A stretch of DNA of 32,052 nucleotides from Spirochaetaceae bacterium (GCA_017936345.1 JAGBFT010000103.1:1-32052), one strand, 5' to 3'. Positions 7,998 through 16,561 are shown, counted from the stretch's first letter. Notes: generated by a model not told the origin, from the letters alone. Made by a program: numbers and translations.

Positions 7998-9977
7998 ATG
8001 AATAATATCGGAAAGTTTCTGCTAATTTCACTGTTCTTATTCTTTGCTTCCAGTACTTTTTTTGCACAAACTTCCTCCCAACTAGAGCTTTCAAACCGAC
8101 TATATGTTTTTTTTCGCCAAAATGGATTCCAACCAGAAAAGCAGCTCTTAGGCAGTGACGAACAGTTTCCCTATTCTGTACTCCTCAATTTCAATCAACA
8201 GGGATTTTATGATATAAGGGCAGTTCCCAGATTTATAATTTCGCTGTCTCAGGATGTGGCAATACAATGCTTGGACGAGTTGTTGATTCTAGCCCAAAAA
8301 ATGCAGGATAACACTAGTGGTTTTAGCTTTACACTTGCGCTCTTGGCAAATGAGAATCCGCCCTTTAATCAGAACCATCAGCTGCACCCTACCGGTTCCC
8401 AGATTCTGTTGGAAAGTATAAATAACATGGACTCCTGTGCCATAGTAATGCTGGATGGGAATTCAAGGCAATTTGAAAATGCTACCGTAGTTTTTGGTGC
8501 AGGAGGAATACTTACTCCCCTGTGGTTGATTCAGCAGGTTCCCCTGCCCATTTCCCATAACTTTTTGATTACCTATCGCCTAAATCTTGCGGAGGATAAT
8601 CCCGTCTTATTGTCCTTCTTCCAGTCAGGAATTGCCACCCTAGGTATATCATTTGATGGAAATCAACAGTCACAAAGACAGGAGGTTTTTTCTGCCTTGG
8701 AAACAATGGTGGATGATTTTTCTGTTGCAGAAAGTGAGGCTGGGAATAGCCAGAATTACATAGTATTCCATTTTCTGGAAAACATTTGGATTGGAGAAGA
8801 GATTCCTATTCTCATTTATCTACTCATTACAGTTTTAGTTTTGGCAATTATTAGTGGCTTTTCCTTTTTGGGAAAAAGAGGAGCAATCAACAGACAATCA
8901 TTTTTCAAAATATGGTATTTGATTCCCATCACCATTTCTCTTTCCACCTTATTTTTATGGTTGGGCCAGCTTGTAGCAGGAAAGGTGGTGGAGGTAAGTC
9001 CTGAAAACACAGCCTGGATTTTAGGGATAAAAACCCTATTCTCATTTGTTGTTGTCTCACTCCCCTTTATCTTTCATCTACGGCTGCGCTCTTCCATAAC
9101 TCAATTTGCCTATGGCTATCTACTTACCATAGTTGTAGCCATGAACATTTTTATTTTTGCCTCCATTGACCTTGTTTTGTTGTTTATTTTTGTTTTTGAA
9201 TACATTATCATTTATCTAAGTCGCCTTGTAAGAAGGATTTTTCCTTTGATTATAGCTTCCTTTGTAATGGTACTCCCCTTTATTCCCTATTCATTGAATA
9301 TCCTAGAATATGCTTCCCAAGACAAACTTCTTAATCTGGTTTATTCTGGTTTATGGGGAAATGTACTGTATGCTTGTATTCTTGTTCCCTTTCAAATTAT
9401 GTGGTTAAGAATCCTGGTTCGGATTGATATCTTTGGATTCCACAGACATATTTCTTCCCTTAAAATATTCCTTGCCATTGTTATAGTTATGATGGCAATG
9501 ATTATATCCATTCTGGCAACCATTGTTTTGGGCTCTTATCTTTTGTATAGGACGGTTCCTGGAAAGGAAGCAAACAACAGGATGCAGGCATCTCACGAAT
9601 ACCAAATTATAGATGAAGCACCCCCGGGGGACATAAATGTATCCGTGTCACGAATCGGGTACTTAGAATTACAAAGGGTTGAAGTGTCGGTTTCATCGCC
9701 TTTACCAGTACTGCGATATGAAGTTAGGGTTTCTTCTGAAAAACAAATTCCTGTGTATGATTCAGCCATGGGGTATGTCACAATTCAAGATGAAGAGAAT
9801 GCAATAGTCAACTTTCTAATTCCAGATTATCCTGCCAACAAAACCTCATTTGAATATACTGCCAACGAGGACACACCACAAAATATAGATGTCTCTGTAT
9901 ATCTGGAGATTGCACCACAAAAAGCTGTTGTTGTACAAAAGATTTTTTTCCTACCGGCTTTGGAGCAGGGGGCATAA
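7998..9977 (+). CDS. Polytopic membrane protein with large extracytoplasmic domains, unknown function
   Basis: A 659-aa protein. Residues 1-24 form a signal peptide (FLLISLFLFFASSTFFAQ). Residues ~25-260 form an exported domain. About eight membrane segments follow between ~265 and ~520 (for example IPILIYLLITVLVLAIISGF and IFLAIVIVMMAMIISILATI). The last ~130 residues form a beta-rich domain, probably outside the membrane. I do not recognise the family. The stop codon TAA overlaps the dinB ATG (TAATG), so both are made from one mRNA, which is an odd partner for a lesion-bypass polymerase. Expression appears to start at the ATG itself. Confidence 0.8.
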   Translation: MNNIGKFLLISLFLFFASSTFFAQTSSQLELSNRLYVFFRQNGFQPEKQLLGSDEQFPYSVLLNFNQQGFYDIRAVPRFIISLSQDVAIQCLDELLILAQKMQDNTSGFSFTLALLANENPPFNQNHQLHPTGSQILLESINNMDSCAIVMLDGNSRQFENATVVFGAGGILTPLWLIQQVPLPISHNFLITYRLNLAEDNPVLLSFFQSGIATLGISFDGNQQSQRQEVFSALETMVDDFSVAESEAGNSQNYIVFHFLENIWIGEEIPILIYLLITVLVLAIISGFSFLGKRGAINRQSFFKIWYLIPITISLSTLFLWLGQLVAGKVVEVSPENTAWILGIKTLFSFVVVSLPFIFHLRLRSSITQFAYGYLLTIVVAMNIFIFASIDLVLLFIFVFEYIIIYLSRLVRRIFPLIIASFVMVLPFIPYSLNILEYASQDKLLNLVYSGLWGNVLYACILVPFQIMWLRILVRIDIFGFHRHISSLKIFLAIVIVMMAMIISILATIVLGSYLLYRTVPGKEANNRMQASHEYQIIDEAPPGDINVSVSRIGYLELQRVEVSVSSPLPVLRYEVRVSSEKQIPVYDSAMGYVTIQDEENAIVNFLIPDYPANKTSFEYTANEDTPQNIDVSVYLEIAPQKAVVVQKIFFLPALEQGA

Positions 9978-11170
9978 TGTTTTTGCACGTGGATTTGGAT
10001 GCATTTTTTGCCTCGGTGGAACAACTTGACAATCCACAATTACGGGGTAAACCTGTTATTGTGGGAGCAATGCCAGGAAGCAAACGAGGTGTTGTAGCTG
10101 CAGCATCTTATGAAGCGAGGAAGTTTGGAGTTCACTCTGCTATGCCTATAGACCAAGCATATAGGCTTTGTCCAAACGGGACATATCTACGGTCTAGAAT
10201 GGGGCGTTACAGGGAAAAATCCCATGAAGTTATGTCCATCTTTGCCGAGTTTTCCCCGGATGTGCAGCAAATGTCCATAGATGAAGCCTTTATTGATTTA
10301 CGGGGAACATTGCGTTTGTTTGGTCCACAAGAAGAAACGGCTCTGACTGTAAAGAAAAGGGTTTTAGAAGCTACAGGCCTAACTGTTTCCGTAGGATTGG
10401 CAAGCAATCGATATGTGGCGAAGATAGCCTCTGGAATGTCAAAGCCCGATGGTTTCTTTTATGTGCCAGAAGGACAAGAGCAAGCCTTTATGGAAAAATT
10501 ACCCCTTACCAAGCTGTGGGGTGTGGGTGAAAAAACCTTGTCAAGACTCAATTCCCACGGTATTCATACTGTCCAAGACGGGCTAAAGACACCGCTCCCC
10601 GTATTGGAGGGCTTTTTAGGGCAAGCCAACGCTCAGTTTATATACAAGGCATTGCGGGGCATGGAAGCCTCTGGTTTTAGAGATGCCCCCCAGTCCCGTT
10701 CCATTAGCGCTGAAAATACCTACGAGGACAATCTGGAGGATAGGTATGTTATTGGAACCGCCCTCATGGATTTATGCCAGAATCTCATGTTTCGAATGAT
10801 GAAAGAAGATTGGAAAGGCAAAACTGTTTGTGTAAAAATCCGTTATTCAGACTTTACTACCACCTCCATTCAGGAGACATCATTGCGGTACGTGTCATCT
10901 GCAGAAGATTTATTTAATCGGGCAACAGAGCTCTTTGATAAAAAGTATAATGGGAGAGGCATACGTTTGCTTGGGGTGGGAGTTATGAATTTAGAGTCGG
11001 GATGCGAGGCTCCGCAGGAAGATTTATTTGATTTCGGACAAAAAAAACACCATAAGCTTGAGGAAGTTGTATTGCAATTGAAAATGAAGAATCCAAATCT
11101 TCCCATTACAAAGGCCCGGCTGCTGCAAAAATCCTCCAAGGCAAATTCTTCTGAAAAGGGAGAGGATTGA
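9977..11170 (+). CDS. dinB: DNA polymerase IV (Y family)
   Basis: A 397-aa error-prone polymerase for translesion synthesis. The catalytic acids are Asp6/Asp8 in HVDLDAFF and Asp102-Glu103 in SIDEAF. The YEARKFGVHSAMP segment (~45-57) is the family nucleotide-binding region. A helix-hairpin-helix thumb (KLWGVGEKTLSRL) and a little-finger domain follow. QEDLF near residue 354 fits the beta-clamp-binding motif QxxLF, here internal to a longer tail. It is translationally coupled to the upstream membrane protein gene. No LexA-like box was seen in front of the operon. Confidence 0.96.
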   Translation: MFLHVDLDAFFASVEQLDNPQLRGKPVIVGAMPGSKRGVVAAASYEARKFGVHSAMPIDQAYRLCPNGTYLRSRMGRYREKSHEVMSIFAEFSPDVQQMSIDEAFIDLRGTLRLFGPQEETALTVKKRVLEATGLTVSVGLASNRYVAKIASGMSKPDGFFYVPEGQEQAFMEKLPLTKLWGVGEKTLSRLNSHGIHTVQDGLKTPLPVLEGFLGQANAQFIYKALRGMEASGFRDAPQSRSISAENTYEDNLEDRYVIGTALMDLCQNLMFRMMKEDWKGKTVCVKIRYSDFTTTSIQETSLRYVSSAEDLFNRATELFDKKYNGRGIRLLGVGVMNLESGCEAPQEDLFDFGQKKHHKLEEVVLQLKMKNPNLPITKARLLQKSSKANSSEKGED

Positions 11171-11208
11171 TTTTCCTCTGAAAACCATTAAAAATACGAT
11201 TTTATCTC

Positions 11209-11237
11209 TTGACAGGACTAATTTTATCTGGTAGTAT
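11209..11237 (+). promoter_or_regulatory. Promoter of tRNA-Gln (and perhaps tRNA-Glu)
   Basis: TTGACA (11209-11214), 17 bases, TAGTAT (11232-11237). The mature tRNA begins 15 bases after the -10 box. Confidence 0.8.
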
Positions 11238-11252
11238 ACCACTACATTGCAT

Positions 11253-11323
11253 TCCCCGATTGTGTAATGGTAGCACCTCAGATTCTGGTTCTGATTGTGG
11301 GGGTTCGAGTCCTCCTTGGGGAA
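11253..11323 (+). tRNA. tRNA-Gln (anticodon CUG)
   Basis: The 71-base cloverleaf has acceptor TCCCCGA/TTGGGGA with the U1-A72 pair typical of glutamine tRNAs, anticodon stem TCAGA/TCTGA around TTCTGGT (anticodon CTG), a T-arm with GGTTCGAGTCC and discriminator A. CCA is not encoded. Confidence 0.93.
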
Positions 11324-11329
11324 CTAAAG

Positions 11330-11368
11330 GAAGGTTATTGTAGCTGTTACAGTAACCTTCAGTTTTTT
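11330..11368 (+). terminator. Strong intrinsic terminator between the two tRNA genes
   Basis: GAAGGTTA/TAACCTTC extends inward with TTGTA/TACAG to a ~13-bp stem with a small loop, followed by AG and six T (11363-11368). The last T is the base immediately before tRNA-Glu, leaving no room for a separate promoter after it. Confidence 0.8.
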
Positions 11369-11440
11369 GGTCCCTTCGTCTATCGGTTAGGACAAAAGAT
11401 TCTCAATCTTTAAAGAGGGGTTCGATTCCCCTAGGGACTG
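11369..11440 (+). tRNA. tRNA-Glu (anticodon CUC)
   Basis: The 72-base cloverleaf has acceptor GGTCCCT/AGGGACT, so position 1-72 is a G-U pair. It has D-arm GTCTATCGGTTAGGAC, anticodon stem AAAGA/TCTTT around TTCTCAA (anticodon CTC), T-arm AGGGGTTCGATTCCCCT and discriminator G. CCA is not encoded. Expression is probably by read-through of the terminator in front, as no promoter of its own was recognised. Confidence 0.92.
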
Positions 11441-11441
11441 T

Positions 11442-11471
11442 AAGGCTCGGTAGATCCGGGCCTTTTTTTTT
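11442..11471 (+). terminator. Intrinsic terminator after tRNA-Glu
   Basis: AAGGCTCGG and CCGGGCCTT pair over nine positions (one G-U) around TAGAT, followed by nine T (11463-11471). Confidence 0.9.
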
Positions 11472-11653
11472 ATCCAGACCTATTTTCAAAAGAGCTCAGC
11501 TATTTTTTCTGTCACTTGTCATAAACAAGATTGTTTATAAAATTTCTTATATTGTGCAGTAATTTATACTTGTTTTGAAAAAATTGCATTTTTTTATACT
11601 ATCTAAGGTGATTTATATGTCAAAAACCTCTTTTCAACTCAATTTCAATAAGG

Positions 11654-11659
11654 TATACT
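11654..11659 (+). promoter_or_regulatory. -10 box of yaaA, leaderless spacing
   Basis: TATACT ends seven bases before ATG 11667, and no Shine-Dalgarno sequence is present. The -35 is poor (TTTTCA at 11631-11636, 17-base spacer). Confidence 0.5.
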
Positions 11660-11666
11660 GCAATCC

Positions 11667-12425
11667 ATGAAAGTCATAATTTCTCCTGCAAAAAACATGA
11701 CCACAAAGGCAGATGCTCTGGAACCAAGGGGTGAACCCATTTTTATTGATCAAGCTCAAAAACTGGTAGATTATCTTAAAACCCTTACCTTTCAGCAGTT
11801 AAAGGAACTGTTGAACTGCAATGATACCTTGACAGAGCTTAATTATCAACGATACCAAAACATGGACTTGCATTCAGGAACAAACCCTGCTCTTGTTTCT
11901 TACGAGGGTATTCAATATCAATACATGGCTCCCAGGGTTTTTACCTACGAGTATTTTGACTATGCCCAAGAACACCTGTGCATTCTCTCCGGTTTGTACG
12001 GACTCTTGCGCCCCTTTGATGGAATTGTACCCTATCGACTTGAAATGCAGACAAAACTTAAGACTGACTTTTGTAAAAACCTTTATGATTTTTGGGGAGA
12101 AACATTGTATCGAGAGCTTGCAAAGAATTCAAATGTAACAATAAATTTAGCCTCGGAAGAATACAGCAAGTGTATAAAAAGATACTTGCAAGAAAAGGAT
12201 ACATTTATTACCTGTCGTTTTTGTGAAAAGTCTGTGCATTCTCCTTCTGGAACGGTGAAGTTGGTGGAAAAAGGTGTATACGTGAAAATGGCTCGGGGTG
12301 AGATGGTACGGTATATGGCAGAAAACAATCTGCAGGAGCCTGAACAGTTAAAAAAATTCACGGGCTTGGGATATGGGTATAGTTCGGAGCATTCTACTGA
12401 AAACTTATACACCTTTGTACGCTGA
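11667..12425 (+). CDS. yaaA: YaaA/UPF0246 family peroxide-stress protein
   Basis: A 252-aa protein, the usual size. The family hallmark MKVIISPAKNM opens the protein, and the conserved central GLYGLLRPFDGIVPYRLEM (~108-126) and C-terminal ARGEMVRYMAENN (~211-223) are present. In E. coli the family lowers free iron and limits oxidative DNA damage during peroxide stress, and binds DNA; the exact activity is unsettled. It stands alone, 41 bases before the exoribonuclease gene, which has its own candidate promoter. The 195 bases in front, after the tRNA terminator, are AT-rich and hold only the promoter. Confidence 0.93.
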   Translation: MKVIISPAKNMTTKADALEPRGEPIFIDQAQKLVDYLKTLTFQQLKELLNCNDTLTELNYQRYQNMDLHSGTNPALVSYEGIQYQYMAPRVFTYEYFDYAQEHLCILSGLYGLLRPFDGIVPYRLEMQTKLKTDFCKNLYDFWGETLYRELAKNSNVTINLASEEYSKCIKRYLQEKDTFITCRFCEKSVHSPSGTVKLVEKGVYVKMARGEMVRYMAENNLQEPEQLKKFTGLGYGYSSEHSTENLYTFVR

Positions 12426-12431
12426 ATTTAC

Positions 12432-12460
12432 TTGTATAGAGAATTACTTTTTTATATATT
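12432..12460 (+). promoter_or_regulatory. Promoter of the RNase II-like gene, leaderless spacing
   Basis: TTGTAT (12432-12437), 17 bases, TATATT (12455-12460). The first in-frame ATG (12461) touches the -10 box, so the second ATG (12467), six bases downstream, is the likely start. Confidence 0.5.
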
Positions 12461-12466
12461 ATGAGC

Positions 12467-14362
12467 ATGATTTCATCTCACTCATTGGTTCTCTATAAGG
12501 GACAGCCTGCCATGGTTCAGGAGGAAGCTGGAGGGAAATACACCATTATATATTGTTCCCGTCTGCCCTCCGCTGGAGGAAAACCTCCGCAGTTCAGCAC
12601 TCAAAAAGTTAGGGACAAGGATATTTTTCTTTTTTTTGAAAAAACAGATGGAAATAAAAACCTTCTGCCCAGTCTTTTGTCCATGGAAGTGTCACAAACT
12701 GAAGCTACAGAGCTTGTGGAACCCTTGTACGAGCTTTTATCTGGAGAAGATGATGCCTTTTCAACTGAAATTTCATTTAATGACCTTTGTGATTATGGGG
12801 GAATGTCCAGCCCAGAACAGTGCTGGAAACTGTATATTTCCCTAAAATCAACCTTCTTTTTTCAACAGGAACCGGATTCCCTTCAGTTTATCCCTCGTAT
12901 CCAAGAGGATATTGTAAAATTACAGGAGAAAAGTCTTGCCAAGGGAAAAGAAGAGGAAATACGCAAGGACTTTCTTCAAAGGCTAAGGAATCGACAGCTG
13001 AATTTACCAGCAGATTACCAGATGATGCAGGATGTGGAAGCATTGGCTCTGGGTAAAACCGAAAAGTCTCGTACCATGAAGGATGCGGGCCTTGCAGAAA
13101 CCCCGGAAAAAGCTCACAAACTCCTGCTAGATACAGGAGTTTGGACTGTTTTTAAGAATCCCTACCCCGCCCGCTGGGGACTTTCCATGCAGTCAGCTAC
13201 GGAACGGCTGGCCAGTCCTCCAGAAGAAGAGAGGGTTCAACTAGACCAGGTGGCATACGCCATAGACAATGCCTGGAGTGCAGACCCAGACGATGCCATT
13301 GCCTATGATGGACAATTTGTATGGGTTCACATTGCAGACCCTGCTTCCAGTGTTTTGCCAGATACTCCAATTGATATTTCGGCCCGCCATAGAGGAAGCA
13401 CCCTCTATATTCCAGAAGGTGCGGCCCGTATGTTGGCAGAAGAATCCTTGGAAGATTATGCCCTAGGTTTGACAGAAAGTTCGAGGGCTCTTTCCTTTAA
13501 AATCAAACTGGATGAGGCCGGTGCCATCCAAAATTGCGATGTACTTAAAACCCTGGTAAGGGTCCAGAGGTTTACCTACGAAGAGGTTGACGAAAAGAAA
13601 GAAAGTCCAGAGTTTGCTCCCCTCTTTGAAATTGCCAGAAAAAATGAGGCCCGACGGCTTAAAAACGGAGCAGTATCCATTACCCTGCCGGAGGTTCACA
13701 TTAGCGTGTGCGGGGAACATATAGACATTCAGCCCAGCCAGCACTGGGAGTCTTCAGATTTGGTGCGGGAATTCATGCTTTTGGCGGGAGAGGCGGCGGC
13801 CAGGTTTGCCTTCAAAAACAACATTCCCTTTCCCTTTGTAAGTCAAGAAAGGCCGGACCTACCCTCTGACCCGCCTCCAGGCTTAGCAGGTCAATACAGG
13901 TTGCGGAGGTGTATGAGAAGTCGCAGTGTTGGGGTAACTCCAATGCAGCACGCAGGTCTTGGACTAGGAATGTATAGCCAGGTAACAAGTCCTCTCCGTC
14001 GTTACAGTGACCTGGTGGCACATCAGCAGTTGCGTGCCTTTATTGATGGCCGCCCGCTGTTGGACAAGGACAAGGTGCTGGAGCGGATTTCTGCAGGAGA
14101 TGCTTCTGCCAGTGCTGCCATCCGTGCTGAACGAAACAGTAATCTTCACTGGACCTTGGTGTATCTTACCATGAACCCTCAATGGACTGGAGATGCGGTG
14201 GTGGTGGAAATTCGAGGGAAACAAGCCTATTGTCTTATACCTAGCCTTGCTCAAGAAACCTTGCTTACTCCAAGGGCACAAGTACAGATAAACCAAGTGC
14301 TACAGGTAAGGGCTGGAAACATCAGTATGGCAGGACTTACGGTTACCTTTCAAGAGGTTTAA
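12467..14362 (+). CDS. RNB-domain exoribonuclease (RNase II family)
   Basis: A 631-aa 3'-5' exoribonuclease. The frame also has ATG 12461, but that codon overlaps the apparent -10/start-site region, so 12467 is preferred. The RNB catalytic core (~260-560) shows the metal-binding acids in DNAWSADPDDAI and the family signature SQVTSPLRRYSDLVAHQQL (~503-521) with the active-site Arg. The N-terminal half lacks an obvious cold-shock/OB motif, and the C-terminal ~60 residues are a short beta domain like S1. This layout resembles the RNase II-like proteins of spirochaetes and cyanobacteria more than full RNase R. It probably degrades mRNA or trims RNA 3' ends in the cytosol. Confidence 0.9.
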   Translation: MISSHSLVLYKGQPAMVQEEAGGKYTIIYCSRLPSAGGKPPQFSTQKVRDKDIFLFFEKTDGNKNLLPSLLSMEVSQTEATELVEPLYELLSGEDDAFSTEISFNDLCDYGGMSSPEQCWKLYISLKSTFFFQQEPDSLQFIPRIQEDIVKLQEKSLAKGKEEEIRKDFLQRLRNRQLNLPADYQMMQDVEALALGKTEKSRTMKDAGLAETPEKAHKLLLDTGVWTVFKNPYPARWGLSMQSATERLASPPEEERVQLDQVAYAIDNAWSADPDDAIAYDGQFVWVHIADPASSVLPDTPIDISARHRGSTLYIPEGAARMLAEESLEDYALGLTESSRALSFKIKLDEAGAIQNCDVLKTLVRVQRFTYEEVDEKKESPEFAPLFEIARKNEARRLKNGAVSITLPEVHISVCGEHIDIQPSQHWESSDLVREFMLLAGEAAARFAFKNNIPFPFVSQERPDLPSDPPPGLAGQYRLRRCMRSRSVGVTPMQHAGLGLGMYSQVTSPLRRYSDLVAHQQLRAFIDGRPLLDKDKVLERISAGDASASAAIRAERNSNLHWTLVYLTMNPQWTGDAVVVEIRGKQAYCLIPSLAQETLLTPRAQVQINQVLQVRAGNISMAGLTVTFQEV

Positions 14363-14377
14363 ACTGGATGGAAACAA

Positions 14378-14400
14378 CAAGGAAAAAACCTTGAGATTTT
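14378..14400 (+). terminator. Weak candidate terminator after the exoribonuclease gene
   Basis: CAAGG/CCTTG around six A, followed by AGATTTTATCTTTT. The stem is only five pairs. Confidence 0.3.
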
Positions 14401-14403
14401 ATC

Positions 14404-14432
14404 TTTTCAATCCCCAAAAACTATGATACATT
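14404..14432 (+). promoter_or_regulatory. Tentative promoter of the radical SAM/ABC operon
   Basis: TTTTCA (14404-14409), 17 bases, TACATT (14427-14432). Both boxes are imperfect. The leader of about 40 bases ends in a strong AAAGGAGG (14467-14474) six bases before ATG 14481. No riboswitch-sized structure fits in this 118-base gap. Confidence 0.3.
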
Positions 14433-14480
14433 TGTAAAAATTGAGGCTGACTAAAGTGAGCTTAACAAAGGAGGATTGAA

Positions 14481-15488
14481 ATGATTGTATCTTGGATGAC
14501 AACCAACAAATGCAATCTGAAGTGCAGCCACTGCTATCAGGATGCAGGACCTGCAAAGGAAGAGGAACTTACCACAGAAGAAGGGAAAAGACTTATAGAC
14601 CAAATTGCCAAGGCTGGATTTAAGGTTATGATTTTTAGTGGTGGTGAACCACTGCTACGACCGGACATCTACGAGTTGGTGGCCCATGCTGCTTCCAGGG
14701 GGCTTAGACCTGTATTTGGCACCAATGGAATGCTCATTACAAAAGAGGTGGCCCAAAAACTAAAAGACAGTGGAGCCCAAGCTATGGGAATAAGTCTTGA
14801 TAGCCTTGATGAGGAAAAACACAACAGGTTTCGTGGGCTACCTGATGCCTATTCAAAGACAATCCAAGGAATGAAGAATTGTAGGGAAGTGGGACTTCCC
14901 TTCCAGATTCACACTACAGTTATGGATTGGAATAAGCATGAAGTTTGCGATGTAATTGACTTTGCAGTAAAAATGGGAGCTATTGCCTCCTATCTATTTT
15001 TCTTGATTCCTGTGGGGCGGGGTGTATTTATTGAACAAAATGCTGTGGAGGTACAGGAATACGAAGATTTGCTAAAAACCATTATGGCAAAGCAAAAGGA
15101 AGTTCCTATTTCCATCAAACCTACCTGCGCTCCCCAGTTTACCCGTGTTGCAATAGAAATGGATATTGAGCTGAACGAGCGGTTTACCCGTGGCTGCCTT
15201 GCTGGTCTTACCTACTGTATTATCAGCCCCACAGGGGTTGTGCGTCCCTGTGCCTACATGGTAGAAGAAGCAGGAAATGTTCATAACCAGAACTTTGATG
15301 AGATTTGGAGGGAAAGTCAGGTATTCAAAACTCTAAGGACAAAGCATTATGAGGGAACCTGCGGTACCTGTGATTATAATAACATCTGCGGAGGTTGCCG
15401 TGCCCGTTCTGCCTACTACCATGATGGTAATATTTTGGCAGAGGACACCTACTGTGCCTACGGTCTTAGCAGAAGACAAGAAAACTAA
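14481..15488 (+). CDS. Radical SAM/SPASM protein, NirJ2/AhbD-like
   Basis: A 335-aa enzyme. The radical SAM cluster is Cys11-x3-Cys15-x2-Cys18, with SAM-binding SGGEPLLR (53-60). The C-terminal SPASM-type region has Cys216, Cys239, Cys246, Cys257, Cys294, Cys297, Cys303, Cys306 and Cys325, enough for a second Fe-S cluster. The wording around WMTTNKCNLKCSHCYQDAG, QIHTTVMDWN and PTCAPQF matches my memory of the NirJ2 group, relatives of AhbC/AhbD that remodel side chains of siroheme-derived or iron-coproporphyrin tetrapyrroles. No other haem-pathway gene is here. It heads an operon with a FecBCD importer (24-base gap), so it may act on the imported chelate or help build it. A peptide-modifying role is the main alternative, but no precursor peptide is visible. 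Confidence 0.85.
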   Translation: MIVSWMTTNKCNLKCSHCYQDAGPAKEEELTTEEGKRLIDQIAKAGFKVMIFSGGEPLLRPDIYELVAHAASRGLRPVFGTNGMLITKEVAQKLKDSGAQAMGISLDSLDEEKHNRFRGLPDAYSKTIQGMKNCREVGLPFQIHTTVMDWNKHEVCDVIDFAVKMGAIASYLFFLIPVGRGVFIEQNAVEVQEYEDLLKTIMAKQKEVPISIKPTCAPQFTRVAIEMDIELNERFTRGCLAGLTYCIISPTGVVRPCAYMVEEAGNVHNQNFDEIWRESQVFKTLRTKHYEGTCGTCDYNNICGGCRARSAYYHDGNILAEDTYCAYGLSRRQEN

Positions 15489-15511
15489 TCTTCGTTTTTG
15501 TGGGGGTATAA

Positions 15512-16561
15512 ATGAATTCAAATGACAAGGGGGGGAAGTGCCCTCTTTCACCTCGGTTACGGGTGTATTTTATAGTTGTATGTGTTATTGTCATTGCCTT
15601 GGTTGTTTTTTTTGCAAGCAGGGCTTCAAAAGATGAATCCACAGGCGGTGCAAATGAGATGACGATTTCTGCATTCTCTGCGGAAGAAAAACTGATTGCC
15701 TTTACAGATTCCCTCGGACAAGAGATTACCATTCCCCAGCCTAAAAGAGTTGTTTCCCTCATGGGGAGCTTTACAGAGATTTGGCTTTTAGCTGGTGGCA
15801 AGGATACCTTGGTGGGAACCGCCGTAGATACCCAAGACAAAAGAGATATGGGGCTACCGGAAACAGTAGTGAACGTGGGAACCTACCAGTCTCCCAATCT
15901 AGAGGCGATTCTAGCAGCAGAACCAGATTTGGTGCTGCTCTCTTCTGAAACTGTTCGTACCGACAGCCATGTATCCTTTAGAAATAGTCTTGCGGCAGCT
16001 GGAATTCCTGCTGCCTACTTTAGCGTTACTCATTTTCCAGATTATTTGAATATGCTGGAAATCTGTTGCCGGCTGACAGGTAATCAACAGGCTTATGAAG
16101 AAAATGGTCATAAGGTAGAAGCAGAGGTAAAAGAGGCAATCAGTTACTATAAGGTACCGCATAACCCTACAGCTCTTATTCTCATTACCTTTTCCGGTGG
16201 AGTTAGGCCACAGGCCTCCACTACTATGACAGGTGGAATTCTTGCTGAACTGGGAGCAAAAAATATTATTGATGATTACCCAAGTTTGCTAAAGGATTTT
16301 AGTATGGAAAAGGTTATTGAAATTGACCCTGACTATATCTTTGCAATTCCTATGGGATATACAGATGAAGAGGCCATCCGAGCCCTGACTGTCAGTGTGG
16401 AAGAAAATCCTGCATGGAATGTTTTGACAGCCGTAAAAAACAAACGGTATCATCCCCTGCCCCCAGAAAAATTTATGTTCAAGCCAAATAACCGCTGGGC
16501 AGAAAGCTACCGTTATTTGGGGGAATTCTTGAAAAACAACCCAACTGATACCAATGACTGA
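15512..16561 (+). CDS. FecB/BtuF-type ABC transporter substrate-binding protein, membrane-anchored
   Basis: A 349-aa periplasmic-binding protein for an iron chelate, haem or cobalamin. A basic N-terminus is followed by one membrane segment (~18-37, YFIVVCVIVIALVVFFA) without a usable lipobox: the only Cys, in IVVC, has Val at -1. The binding fold begins at ~60 (FTDSLGQEITIPQPKRVVSL) and has the helical-backbone layout of class III binding proteins (ILAAEPDLVLLSS, EIDPDYIFAI). Start ATG has GGGGG upstream. It overlaps the permease start by eight bases. Anchoring by a helix rather than lipid is unusual for a spirochaete. Confidence 0.9.
   Translation: MNSNDKGGKCPLSPRLRVYFIVVCVIVIALVVFFASRASKDESTGGANEMTISAFSAEEKLIAFTDSLGQEITIPQPKRVVSLMGSFTEIWLLAGGKDTLVGTAVDTQDKRDMGLPETVVNVGTYQSPNLEAILAAEPDLVLLSSETVRTDSHVSFRNSLAAAGIPAAYFSVTHFPDYLNMLEICCRLTGNQQAYEENGHKVEAEVKEAISYYKVPHNPTALILITFSGGVRPQASTTMTGGILAELGAKNIIDDYPSLLKDFSMEKVIEIDPDYIFAIPMGYTDEEAIRALTVSVEENPAWNVLTAVKNKRYHPLPPEKFMFKPNNRWAESYRYLGEFLKNNPTDTND

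Noticed and set aside
11171..11200. Hairpin AGAGGA/TCCTCT around the dinB stop as a terminator
   Set aside because: The stem is six pairs and is followed by GAAAACC rather than a T-tract.
14363..14480. Possible cobalamin riboswitch in front of the radical SAM/FecBCD operon
   Set aside because: The gap is only 118 bases, no B12-box-like sequence is visible, and it is already occupied by a candidate terminator, promoter and ribosome site.
15560..15600. Lipobox in the FecB-type binding protein
   Set aside because: The sole Cys is preceded by Val at -1 and sits in the middle of the hydrophobic segment, which does not fit even relaxed spirochaetal lipoboxes.
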